A DNA stretch of 64,000 nt from Hondaea fermentalgiana (Eukaryota > Sar > Bigyra > Thraustochytrida > Thraustochytriidae): NCBI GenBank assembly GCA_014084085.1, contig NPFB01000110.1:37656-101655 (forward strand). Direction: 5' to 3'. This document shows, in pieces, positions 55,877 to 64,000 of this stretch (positions are counted from its first letter, which is position 1; every line of letters begins with the position of its first letter). Below the pieces are notes generated by a model that did not search any database, was not told where the DNA came from, and saw nothing but the letters and a program-made list of their open reading frames with translations. Both the position numbers and the translations under genes were made by a program.

Positions 55877-58800
55877 ATGGGCTTCTTCTCTTCTGTCGAC
55901 AGCCAGGTCGTCAAGGCGATCAAGAGCATCAAGACGGGCGCAAAGTATATCGTGTACGTAGCGTCGCGAGGCAAAGGCGAGTCAGCGTGTCGTCGTCTCC
56001 TGCGTGACTTTCTAATCTCGCCAATCTGAACGACGGAAGGACTGACGGACTAACTGGCTGACCATAGCCTGGTGAACGAGAATGTTGGCGACTCGGGAGC
56101 CAAGGCGCTCGCAGGTGCGCTCGAAGGCAACAACACGCTGCTGGATCTCGAGTAAGTCTTCCCAGCAGCACGAGCATCTACCGATGACCACCTCGACTCA
56201 CGTGCGTCTAACCTCTCTGCTTCTCTAGTCTTGGGCGAGACAACGTCGGCGCAGTGTAAGTTGACAAACCTTATTCTCGTCCACCCGCGCTTGTAGATAG
56301 CTCACACATCAAACCCCAACAGAATCTTTCTCGACAGCATCGGCGCCTCCGGCACCAAGGCTCTGGCCAAGGCGCTCGAGACCAATTACACCTTGAGATC
56401 GCTCAGGTACGTTCACAACATTCTCTTGCAACGCACGACCGCAAACAATTAAAGAAGGCAAGCCCAAAAACTTACCATTTTCGCTTCGTCCTGTAGTCTT
56501 CACGGCAACATGATTGGCGCATCAGGTGCAAAGGCCATGGCGAACGCCTTAAAAACCAGCACATCTCTCCAAACGCTCGAGTAAGTGGCTCTTTTACATT
56601 CGCTTTTTATTCTTGCAACACATACTCACTCACATATACAACGCGAACTCTACGTAGTCTCGGGGCAACTGGACTCGGCGACGCTGATATCAAGCTCATT
56701 GCTGGCTCATTGCAGCAAAATGGAAGCCTTCACACACTCCTGTAAGTACATTTGCATCACTCCGCATCATCACATCGTGACTGACGTACCAACTTCACAA
56801 TGCACATATGCAGCATCCAATCAAATGCAATCACGAACAAGGGCGCGACCTCGCTCGCGCAATCGATGGAAATGAACCTGGCGCTTCAAAAGATCAAGTA
56901 AGTCATGCTACAATCGCACCACAAAGAAAAATTAAAAAAGGGGGGCAACACCAAGTCTGACAATCGCACAGTCTCAGCGACAACCCGATCACGGACAATG
57001 CTCTCGTTGACCAAATCATGGCTGCCGCAAAGCGCAACAAGGAAAACCCAAGCATGAAGATCGACGCGAGGTGGCTCGAGGCGGTCAATGCCAGCATTCT
57101 TCAAGGCGATGAGCATGCCTGGGGGCGCGCCAAACTCATGATCGTGGGCCAAGGCGCCGCAGGAAAGACCTCGACCGTGCGTTCGCTTCTGGGTCTCGAA
57201 CCTGTCGCAACGCACGAATCCACTGAAGTCGCTGACGTGCATCGCACGCGTGCAATCGACTGGCAAGAAATTGCCGGCTATGATGGCGAGTTCGACATGC
57301 AAGTCCGCAAGGCCGCAAGACGCCGTCTCCGGCCCGACAAACCCCGCGTCAAAAGTCTGCCCCGCCGCGCATTGGACGCCTTGCGCCGCCGCACTTCGCG
57401 CGCGTCAACGGCGACCTCGGTACTCACCTTGTCAGATTCCGAAGACGCCCCCGATGTCACGCCTCTCGTCCCACAAGACGAATTGGCACAGCGATTCGCG
57501 CTAACCGAGGCCGACCAGTTCGTTCTCCGCCAAGCCGCGGGCAGCGATGCCGACGCGCTCCAGTTTGATCTGAGCTTTACCATCTGGGACTATGGTGGCC
57601 AGGAAGTCTTTTATGCGCTGCATCACATCTTCCTCACCGACAAGGGGATCTACCTCGTTGTCTTTGACATGCGCGAGCTTGCGGCTCTTTCCTCGCGCCC
57701 TAAGGCTCTGGCCAACCTTCGATTTTGGCTCAACAGCATCAAACTCCATGCCCCAGAAGCCCCCATCCTCATCGTTGGCACCCATTTTGACAAGGTTCAC
57801 GCTGGCGTTTTCCAAGCCGAAGGCTTCATCCAGGAAGCCTTGCCGCTCGCGGAATCGTATCCGCAGGTCGTACGCTCGGGTCCAGGTCGTTATATACACG
57901 CCATTGACAATATGTCTGCTTCGCCTGATCGCGCCGAGGCGCTTCGCACGGCCATTGCAGGCATCGCCGTCACGCAAGATTACGTCTTGCAGCAAGTTCC
58001 CCTCGCATGGCTCAAGGTTCACGAGGATCTACTGCACATGAACGAGCCCTACATCTTCTACGATCAGGTGGTCGAAATCGCTACCGCCTATGGCCGCTCA
58101 AGACGCGATGCGGACGCCATGCTTGCGTACTTTAACGGACTTGGCGTCGTCGTTCATCTCACAAGCTCGGAGACGTTGTCCCGGGTCGTGGTCGTCGATC
58201 CGCAGTGGCTTCTCGACAAGCTCTCACGTGTCATTGCTGACGACGTGCACGCGTCCCGCATTTCCGCATCCGTGGAACTTCAAGAAGCCGGGATCGTCGA
58301 TGCCTTTCAACGGCTGCGACAAGAGGCCGTTGCGACACGTTCGTTGCTCGAATTTCTTTGGCACGGTGAGGAGGTCGACTACCTTGTGGCGTTCATGGAT
58401 GCCAATCTGCTTTTGTGCAATTGGAACTTTGCTCCGGACGCTGAAGAGGACGAGTATCTCGTCTCGGGCCTCCTTTCCACGTCTATTCCTGATGTGGAAG
58501 TGGACGACTTCGAGCCCGGCCTCTCGTGCATCTTGGACTTTTCCGTCAGCTCTTTGCCCAATGGTGTCTTTCACCGTCTCGTCGCGCAATGTATTGCGTA
58601 CGGGAGCCGTCCCGAAGTCCTGGGGGATGCAGAGCCGGTCGCCCCGAAGCTGGATCGAACCAAGGCGCTGCTCGCCTTTGGCCCAAACGAGTTTCTTATC
58701 CGCGCCGATGGCGACGTGCTCGAGGTCTCAATTTCTCAAAACGCAGAGCGTCCAGCCATGGTCGCTTGTGTCCTCCAAGACATGGTGAGCGAGCAAGAGG

Positions 58801-59444
58801 AAACTGTGTTTCCCAACCTTCCGTGTACCCTGCTTCTCGTTAGTCCCGTGACTGGGGCTGTCGTTTCGTATGCAGACGTCGCCAGCGCTTTCATGAGCGG
58901 AGAAGACATGGACGTTGTGGGCCGCAACGGAGAGGAGGACTCCTCTGCTAGCTTTGCGCCGTTTTTCGCCGAGGATCACGCTGATATCCCCGACTATTCT
59001 ATTCCAGACTTGTGCGATGGCGAAACAACCCATGTCTTCCTCAGCTACGAGCCGACCCTGGGAGGAGAGCTTGCCGAAAACCTCAAGCTCAAGCTCGAGG
59101 ACCGTGGTCTGACCGTTCTGCCAGCCGAGGGCGACGACGCAGATGCTCAGCTCGAAGCTATTTCGCATGCCCGCGCCTACATTCTCGTGCTTACCAAGGG
59201 CGTTTTTGCCCTCGGTGCAGTAAAGCAGCAGCTAAAGTGCGCGCTCGACGCCAACACACGAATTGTTGTCGTGCGCGAGGCTGATGCTGGCCGCGCGTCG
59301 TACGCGCCAACGTGCGATTATATCGACACCGCACCAAGCTTCTTTCGAGATCAGTTCGCACCTTCAGAGTCTCTCGCGATGCAGCGAAAGCAGCATCGCG
59401 AGGAGGCCTTTTACGGCGAGCTCATTCGCCGGAGTATTGGGTAG
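55877..59444 (+). CDS. LRR-ROC-COR-TIR protein (ROCO family), eight exons
   Basis: Exons: 55877-55953, 56068-56151, 56229-56255, 56323-56406, 56497-56580, 56658-56741, 56814-56897 and 56972-59444. All introns are phase 2 with GTAAGT/GTACGT donors and AG acceptors. The product has 998 residues. Each 84-base exon encodes one 28-residue ribonuclease-inhibitor-type leucine-rich repeat (e.g. VGDSGAKALAGALEGNNTLL); exon 3 is a 27-base microexon. The last exon encodes a Roc GTPase (P-loop GQGAAGKT 234-241, switch DYGGQE 381-386, G4-like GTHFDK), a basic insert, a COR domain (about 515-830) and a C-terminal TIR-like domain (about 861-998, THVFLSYEPTLGGELAENLK). In the TIR helix where NADase members have Glu, it reads KQQL, so Gln replaces it. 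ROCO proteins are GTP-regulated dimeric switches; LRR plus TIR suggests a sensing or adaptor role. Confidence 0.88.
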
Positions 59445-60333
59445 AACGTTGAAAATCCCAAGCGTCAAGTATTGTTCCTGTTTATTCTTTTTCCGTAATT
59501 TTCACTTGAGTTGTTCAACTTTATCGTCGTGTTTTCAGGCCGCATCATTTGCTCATTTACTGTTAGGTAAATGCCACTCTCAAGAACAGTGACGGAAGGA
59601 ATCATTGGCCTACCGAACCCTATCCAAAAATGTTGACGGCCAAATTATAGACGCCCTACTAGGCCTACCACCATGCGATGCCGATTTTTTTCATTGATTT
59701 TTTTTTTCAAAGCGACACCTCAGCGTGTATTATTCAAACACCTGCACGCCTTTGTATTGTATAAAGAGGTTGATTGACGAGAGGCAGATAACCAGGCTGA
59801 TAGGTTCGTTCTTTCCTGTCTGTCGAATTGATCGCTGGCACTGCACTGGACTTCATCCCACCCGAATCACTGTTCTTTATGCGTTCTTAAATTTCACCTT
59901 TAGAACGATTCCTATCCGTTGAATGCTAAGGATTTCTACTACTACTATCTAGAAAGAACATTTCAACCGAGCAGTAGTACAGTACATTACATTGAGCTCG
60001 AAGCGGACTTGGAAAGCCACACTCGTGGTAGACGGACTACTAGTGAAGTTGCAGAGGAAAGGCCATAAAAATTCGGGCTTAATTTGCCCATGACAGCCTG
60101 AGGAAAAGATGCAATGAATGTCTTTTGCTTCTCGAACAACCAAAAGCAACGCCTGGTGTCCCAGCCATTGCCTCGAAAGGATTGCGAGACACACTCGCAC
60201 ACTTCAGCACGGCGTATGCGGGTCCGCATACGCTTGCGGGAGTAGTTCTTATTGATGGTTTGTCGCAACAGAGGCTGCCGTAGGTTTAGCCCGTCGAGGT
60301 AAACGTAAACAACCCAATTGAGCGACATAATCA
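59445..60333. other. Intergenic region
   Basis: 889 AT-rich bases with 3' UTR of the ROCO gene and 5' flank of the next gene. A T-tract is at 59699-59707. A striking 22-base inverted repeat lies at 60212-60233, about 100 bases before the next start. No gene seen. Confidence 0.6.
60212..60233. promoter_or_regulatory. Perfect 10-bp inverted repeat with 2-base spacer
   Basis: GCGTATGCGG (60212-60221), spacer GT, CCGCATACGC (60224-60233). It ends 100 bases before the ATG at 60334, where an operator for a dimeric DNA-binding protein could lie. Function is inferred from symmetry and place only. Confidence 0.4.
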
Positions 60334-62517
60334 ATGCCGACCGCGAGCGAACGTGCGCGACGCGCAAAGCACCTCGAGACCTTTGAGGTATTTAATAAGG
60401 CCTTTACGCGATCAAAACCCGTACGGCGCGCACTACGAGACGGATATTTAAGCGTAGAGCATCCTGCGCGAGCACTTCAATCACTTCGCGACGAGGAACT
60501 CGCCGTGTTACGTGGCCAAAAACGCGAGGCAGAGGAAGCCAAAGTTAGCGGTGTACCTTCAGAGTTGCTCGAACTCGTCAGCAAACAACGCAAGGAAGAT
60601 GGCAAGTGGCCAGTCGATGATACGCGGCTCGAGGAAATCCTTGGCAGCGGGCATGGCGTGCCAGACCCTCCAGACGGGATCGTTCGCTGGAAATGGACAC
60701 TTGCCCTCTGTGTTGCATATCTTCGCCGTCATGCGACTCATTTCGATCATGTACACGATGCACACGAGCGCGCCATGTTTTATCTGAGCGATCATACCCT
60801 GTTAGAAAAGGCAAAGGCGATGTTACCTCCAAAGGAACTCAAGGTAACCATCGACAAAGAGCTTGTGCGACAAGGCCGCTGGCGCGATGCTGTCGAGCAA
60901 CTACTCAGCAGGCGCGGACACGAGGCCTTCATAAGTGTCGAAGATGCACTGCACGATCCATGTCCTGCAGAAGATCCGGGAGTTGTACAATCAATCGTTC
61001 GCCAGAACCGGTCTGATCAGCGCCAGCTCTCCAGCGAGACTATTCAACGAACTCTATTTCGCGCCACCACGCTCCATGAAATAGGCATGGCCAGGTTTCT
61101 GACATCCGAGGCGCCAGACTTTCGTAGTGGCCAAGACACCGCAGTGCTCAATGCCCATGCCCCACTCGCCGAGGCGCTTCCTCTTTATTCTACTCTTGCA
61201 GATCAGCTCTCAATCGACAACGAGCGCGACTTGCGCGCAATTCAGGCTGAAGAGGAGCAGCTTTCTCCAAGGCAAACGGAGAATGCTGAAACAAAAGAGA
61301 CACAACCTCAAACACTCTTTGCTCGACCTCAAACGCCAAAGGTGACAGGCAATCCGCTTGTGGACGCTGACGAAGAACTTCGCGCGTCAATGCAAAGTCT
61401 TGTCGCATCAGGTGCAGAAAGCGAGGATGGTCTTGTGGACGCCTTGGTGCGTCACGAAGAGTCTTTGGCCAAGGAACTCGATCTTTTAAGACGGCGAGAT
61501 CATCTCGGCGCGGTTGCAGCGGCCGCGAAGCTTCAGAAACAGTGGAGCAAACCTCTTCGGCAAAAGGCAGAGCTTCGTCGCCTTGGCCGAGCAACGCAAC
61601 CGGTTCAGCGGCCCGAATGGTCCTTTCGTCATTTAGGAGCGCTTGGAAACCAGCGCACCGTTCCTCGTTCATCCAAGAAGCAAAAAGCAAAGGCGGATCG
61701 ATCCAGAGCAAGCTTGCAGAGAGAGCTCGGCCTTGATGCCAAGGCAGAGCTAGCGAGTACCGTGCCATCTGCATCGACCGCGGCACATCATGGAGACGTG
61801 CCGCTCAATGTAAGACTCCATCAAGAAAGACTTCACGACCAAGTGCAGCGCAAGCTGCAAACAGCCATCAAGCGTGCCATTTTGTACACACGTCTCGTTG
61901 ATGCCCTTAAGACAGTATCCCAGGCCAACGCACTTCGCTATCGCAACGCCGAGACACACGCAGCGCGAAATCACGCTTTTGATCAGACAACCAAGCTTGT
62001 TGTTGAGATTCGTCTTGCTACGTGCTCACTACTCGAAGGCATTACGCAATGGAGACAGGCGCGAAACGAGCTCACACAAAGCACTGACGCATCGCACGTT
62101 CCACAAATGTATCCCTTTATTTGGGACGGAGGCAATCTTATTGTGCGCATGCAGAGACGACTTGATTTCTTGCGCGAAAATAAAGAGCTGTCGCATTGGT
62201 ACGGAGACGCCATGCCACTCGAGGAGAACCCCTTTATGCTTGCCGTACCGATCCGGGAACGTCCCGAGTCACCTCGACAGGCAACCCGTCGCGTGTTAGT
62301 GGACGGCAAGCAAGTTTTACGTGTTTCTGAGAAGCTTGCTGCGCTTCGCGAGCAGGATGTGGCTCGAATGAACGCAGCCTGGACTCGCGTCAGTGGCGGC
62401 CCGCTCTGGTGGCCACGCTGCAGCAATGACGAATGGATCCGGGTTCGCGCTGCTGAAAAAGTGATTCGTTCCGAAATGGAGAGGCACGATCAATTACGTG
62501 CAAAGCTTTGTGAATGA
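60334..62517 (+). CDS. Protein of unknown function, helical (possibly flagellar)
   Basis: 727 residues, single exon, charged and mostly helical. N-terminal basic helix (ASERARRAKHLETFEVFNKAF), a folded-looking part (PPDGIVRWKWTLALCVAYLRRH ... HERAMFYLSDHTLLEKAKAML), a coiled linker, and a C-terminal region (about 560-680) with EIRLATCSLLEGITQWRQARNEL, YPFIWDGGNLIVRMQRRLDFLREN and MPLEENPFML. The last block, a helix followed by PFxWxGxNxxxxMxxxLDFL, recalls the tails of some IQ-motif axonemal proteins, but I cannot name a family with confidence. The ATG at 60334 is the first in frame and lies 100 bases after a perfect palindrome. A run of 13 G follows the stop within 8 bases. Confidence 0.78.
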   Translation: MPTASERARRAKHLETFEVFNKAFTRSKPVRRALRDGYLSVEHPARALQSLRDEELAVLRGQKREAEEAKVSGVPSELLELVSKQRKEDGKWPVDDTRLEEILGSGHGVPDPPDGIVRWKWTLALCVAYLRRHATHFDHVHDAHERAMFYLSDHTLLEKAKAMLPPKELKVTIDKELVRQGRWRDAVEQLLSRRGHEAFISVEDALHDPCPAEDPGVVQSIVRQNRSDQRQLSSETIQRTLFRATTLHEIGMARFLTSEAPDFRSGQDTAVLNAHAPLAEALPLYSTLADQLSIDNERDLRAIQAEEEQLSPRQTENAETKETQPQTLFARPQTPKVTGNPLVDADEELRASMQSLVASGAESEDGLVDALVRHEESLAKELDLLRRRDHLGAVAAAAKLQKQWSKPLRQKAELRRLGRATQPVQRPEWSFRHLGALGNQRTVPRSSKKQKAKADRSRASLQRELGLDAKAELASTVPSASTAAHHGDVPLNVRLHQERLHDQVQRKLQTAIKRAILYTRLVDALKTVSQANALRYRNAETHAARNHAFDQTTKLVVEIRLATCSLLEGITQWRQARNELTQSTDASHVPQMYPFIWDGGNLIVRMQRRLDFLRENKELSHWYGDAMPLEENPFMLAVPIRERPESPRQATRRVLVDGKQVLRVSEKLAALREQDVARMNAAWTRVSGGPLWWPRCSNDEWIRVRAAEKVIRSEMERHDQLRAKLCE

Positions 62518-62780
62518 AAATGGGGGGGGGGGGGATGAAAAGTTATAGCCTAAAAGAAAGACTGCCTGCGGTCCGTCACGCCGCGCTTCATTTTCGATAT
62601 CATCACATGAAAAACAAAATTGCCCAGAGGCTTCTTCTCATGGGGTTGGGTCCAGGGACGGGCCCCATTATCCCTTTGGGTGAGCAAGGTTCTTTCATTA
62701 TTATAAAAAGGAAAATAATCAGTTGTTGAGTCAGATTGTCTTGCAGACAAAATCGCCTCGATGTGCTCCGGCGAGAAGCA
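62518..62780. other. Short tail-to-tail intergenic region with poly-G tract
   Basis: A run of about 13 G (62522-62534) follows the stop of the gene at 60334. The rest is 3' UTR. No gene seen. Confidence 0.6.
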
Positions 62781-63983
62781 CTAGATCTCGTCAACCAAAG
62801 GCGCCCGCGAAATGCCCATCGGCGAGGCATTTCCTGCCGATACATCACGTTCGCAAGCGCGCTGCAGCGCATCGTAGAGAGGCTGCGCAGCCTTGGGCCG
62901 AGGAATGCGGCAGGCCAAAATCTCCTTCGGGTCGTGAGGGCGACCGTAGAATCGCTCATTTACGTCAGCGCGTTCACGAATGACGGCGCCCTCGAGGCTG
63001 ATGCCAACGAAGAGGCCCTTGGACTGGGAGTATGTGTACGAGGGCGCAAAACGGGCTTCGGTACCTACGCTCACGTTAACCGAGGCCTCGCCCGTGCGCC
63101 CAAGCGGTCCGGCAGCCAGGCTCAATTGCGAGCCGAGGGCCACTTGATTCTTCCCGCTAAAGGCATCCACAGCGCTTTCGGTGTTGAGAATGATGACAAA
63201 GTCGGTAACCTCGCCTCCCATTTGCGCGCCCCATCCCAAGCCAGCAAGACCGATGGCAGTGGGGGCGGTCCACGAACCTTGTCGATCGCGTCCGACCACG
63301 ATGCCGGTTCCGAATCGTGTCGTGACGACGAAGCCTACCTTGACCACGGTGAGGAATGCAATGCCTTTGGCTTGCTTGAGGAGCATGGCAGGAATATACT
63401 CGTCGCGAATCACCGACTGATGCGAGGTGCCGAAAAAGTTGTCCACGGCCGCAGCTGCCTTGAGAATCTCCGCCGACATGGAGAAGCTGACCGGAGACGA
63501 AATGTTGACGCGCGCCGCCAGCGGCCCGGCAAACGATGAAACGACCGACGCCGAACCCGTCTGCGCGCTTGCTTGCGGGCTCGCGGTGGGGGATGCGCTT
63601 CCACCACCGCCAATGCTGCTATAAGTGCTTGCAAAGTTGCTGGATGTATCGCTGCCACCGCCGCTGCTGCCATCGTTGCCAGGGCCGAGCTCGCGCGTGG
63701 CGTTGCTGATGGTCGCAGCCAGTTCATCCTGCATTGGGTCCAACGTCACACAGCATTTCTTGCATACTCGCTGTGGCTCGCGCACGCCAAACTGAGCGGG
63801 CAAAAGACGGAACTCGTTGCAGCATGTTTTGCAGTAAATCTTGCCGTCCATTCGGCAATGATGACGTCTCCGGAAAAAGTCAAACTTGTTGTGGCACAAC
63901 GTGCACTCGGACTTTGACGCGTCTGGCTCCCACGCAGGAGCTCCAGATGCTCCTGTGGTATCTACAGTTCCGCGACCGAACAT
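62781..63983 (-). CDS. FYVE zinc finger - SYLF (Ysc84/SH3YL1-type) lipid-binding protein
   Basis: 400 residues. The N-terminal FYVE-type finger (about 22-82) has CTLC (27-30), the phosphoinositide-binding RRRHHCR (38-44), CKTC (51-54) and CKKC (74-77). The cysteine two residues after HHCR in the consensus (xCG) is Asp46 here, so one zinc ligand may be replaced. A Gly/Ser-rich linker (about 105-160) leads to the SYLF domain (about 170-365): AVDNFFGTSHQSVIRDEYIPAMLLKQAKGIAFLTVVKVGFVVTTRFGTG split over two strands, WTAPTAIGLAGLGWGAQMGGEVTDFVIIL, and YSQSKGLFVGISLEG. SYLF domains bind acidic phosphoinositides and actin regulators; FYVE binds PI3P on endosomes. An endosomal or actin-linked trafficking role is inferred. 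The start lies 17 bases inside the right edge. Confidence 0.9.
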   Translation of the reverse strand: MFGRGTVDTTGASGAPAWEPDASKSECTLCHNKFDFFRRRHHCRMDGKIYCKTCCNEFRLLPAQFGVREPQRVCKKCCVTLDPMQDELAATISNATRELGPGNDGSSGGGSDTSSNFASTYSSIGGGGSASPTASPQASAQTGSASVVSSFAGPLAARVNISSPVSFSMSAEILKAAAAVDNFFGTSHQSVIRDEYIPAMLLKQAKGIAFLTVVKVGFVVTTRFGTGIVVGRDRQGSWTAPTAIGLAGLGWGAQMGGEVTDFVIILNTESAVDAFSGKNQVALGSQLSLAAGPLGRTGEASVNVSVGTEARFAPSYTYSQSKGLFVGISLEGAVIRERADVNERFYGRPHDPKEILACRIPRPKAAQPLYDALQRACERDVSAGNASPMGISRAPLVDEI

Positions 63984-64000
63984 GTACCACGGCTTGGCGG

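Noticed and set aside
55053..55961. 302-codon plus-strand frame upstream of and overlapping ROCO exon 1
   Set aside because: Arg/Ser-rich translation of CTTT and GACC repeats in a different frame from the conserved LRR exons.
1..64000. Search for tRNA, rRNA and CRISPR arrays
   Set aside because: Isolated GGTTCGA-like matches (near 22756 and 29789) lack a cloverleaf context. No spaced identical repeats of CRISPR type exist; the arrays are simple microsatellites.

Overview
This window reads as a GC-rich, gene-dense, intron-poor eukaryotic nuclear scaffold. It has two 100-base N gaps, one-exon genes on both strands, a few introns with GTAAGT/GTACGT-type donors and AG acceptors, and long GC-rich or microsatellite-rich intergenic stretches. 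The protein set (LC8 dynein light chain, a GT10 glycosyltransferase, a kinase-PP2C fusion, FYVE-SYLF, LRR-ROC-COR-TIR) points to a protist. A stramenopile of the labyrinthulid/thraustochytrid kind is my best guess, but that is inference from style and domain architecture, not from a marker gene.

Layout. 1-9 kb: possible 3' end of an upstream gene, a PPP4R1-type phosphatase scaffold, a membrane-anchored SDR, an LSM14/Scd6 P-body protein, a two-exon LC8 dynein light chain and a two-exon VTA1/LIP5 (ESCRT/Vps4 activator). 9-19 kb: a LAM-like sterol-transfer protein (two PH, two VASt, one tail anchor), an assembly gap, a kinase-PP2C fusion and a PKA catalytic subunit. 20-27 kb: a polyQ C2HC zinc-finger protein, a tandem duplication, and an SLC12A9-like transporter. 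27-33 kb: three small four-helix membrane proteins around a GT10 fucosyltransferase-like gene. 33-41 kb: an FCP1-like HAD protein with an altered active site, an unknown protein, and a divergent STN1/XRCC4 pair. 41-51 kb: a PUB-Ubl-AlkB-like protein, a TRM10-SDR fusion facing a degenerate DHX35-like pseudo-helicase, and a polyQ ankyrin protein. 51-56 kb: a second gap and 4.4 kb without a convincing gene. 56-64 kb: an eight-exon LRR-ROC-COR-TIR gene, an unknown 727-residue protein and a FYVE-SYLF protein.

The most striking item is the TRM10-SDR fusion at 43272-45170. In animal mitochondria a TRM10 methyltransferase (MRPP1/TRMT10C) and an SDR (MRPP2/HSD17B10) are separate partners in the RNase P/tRNA methylation complex; here the two folds lie in one polypeptide, and the SDR half has lost its catalytic lysine. 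Other items of note are the PUB-Ubl-AlkB architecture, the pseudo-helicase, and the ROCO gene in which each 84-base exon encodes exactly one leucine-rich repeat.

Genes are not arranged in operons. Several are divergent pairs sharing 340-525 bp upstream regions (STN1/XRCC4, TRM10-SDR/DHX35-like, two four-helix genes, HAD/unknown), so shared promoters are plausible. Start codons given here are ATG; several longer readings that begin at GTG, TTG or CTG were trimmed to the first good in-frame ATG.
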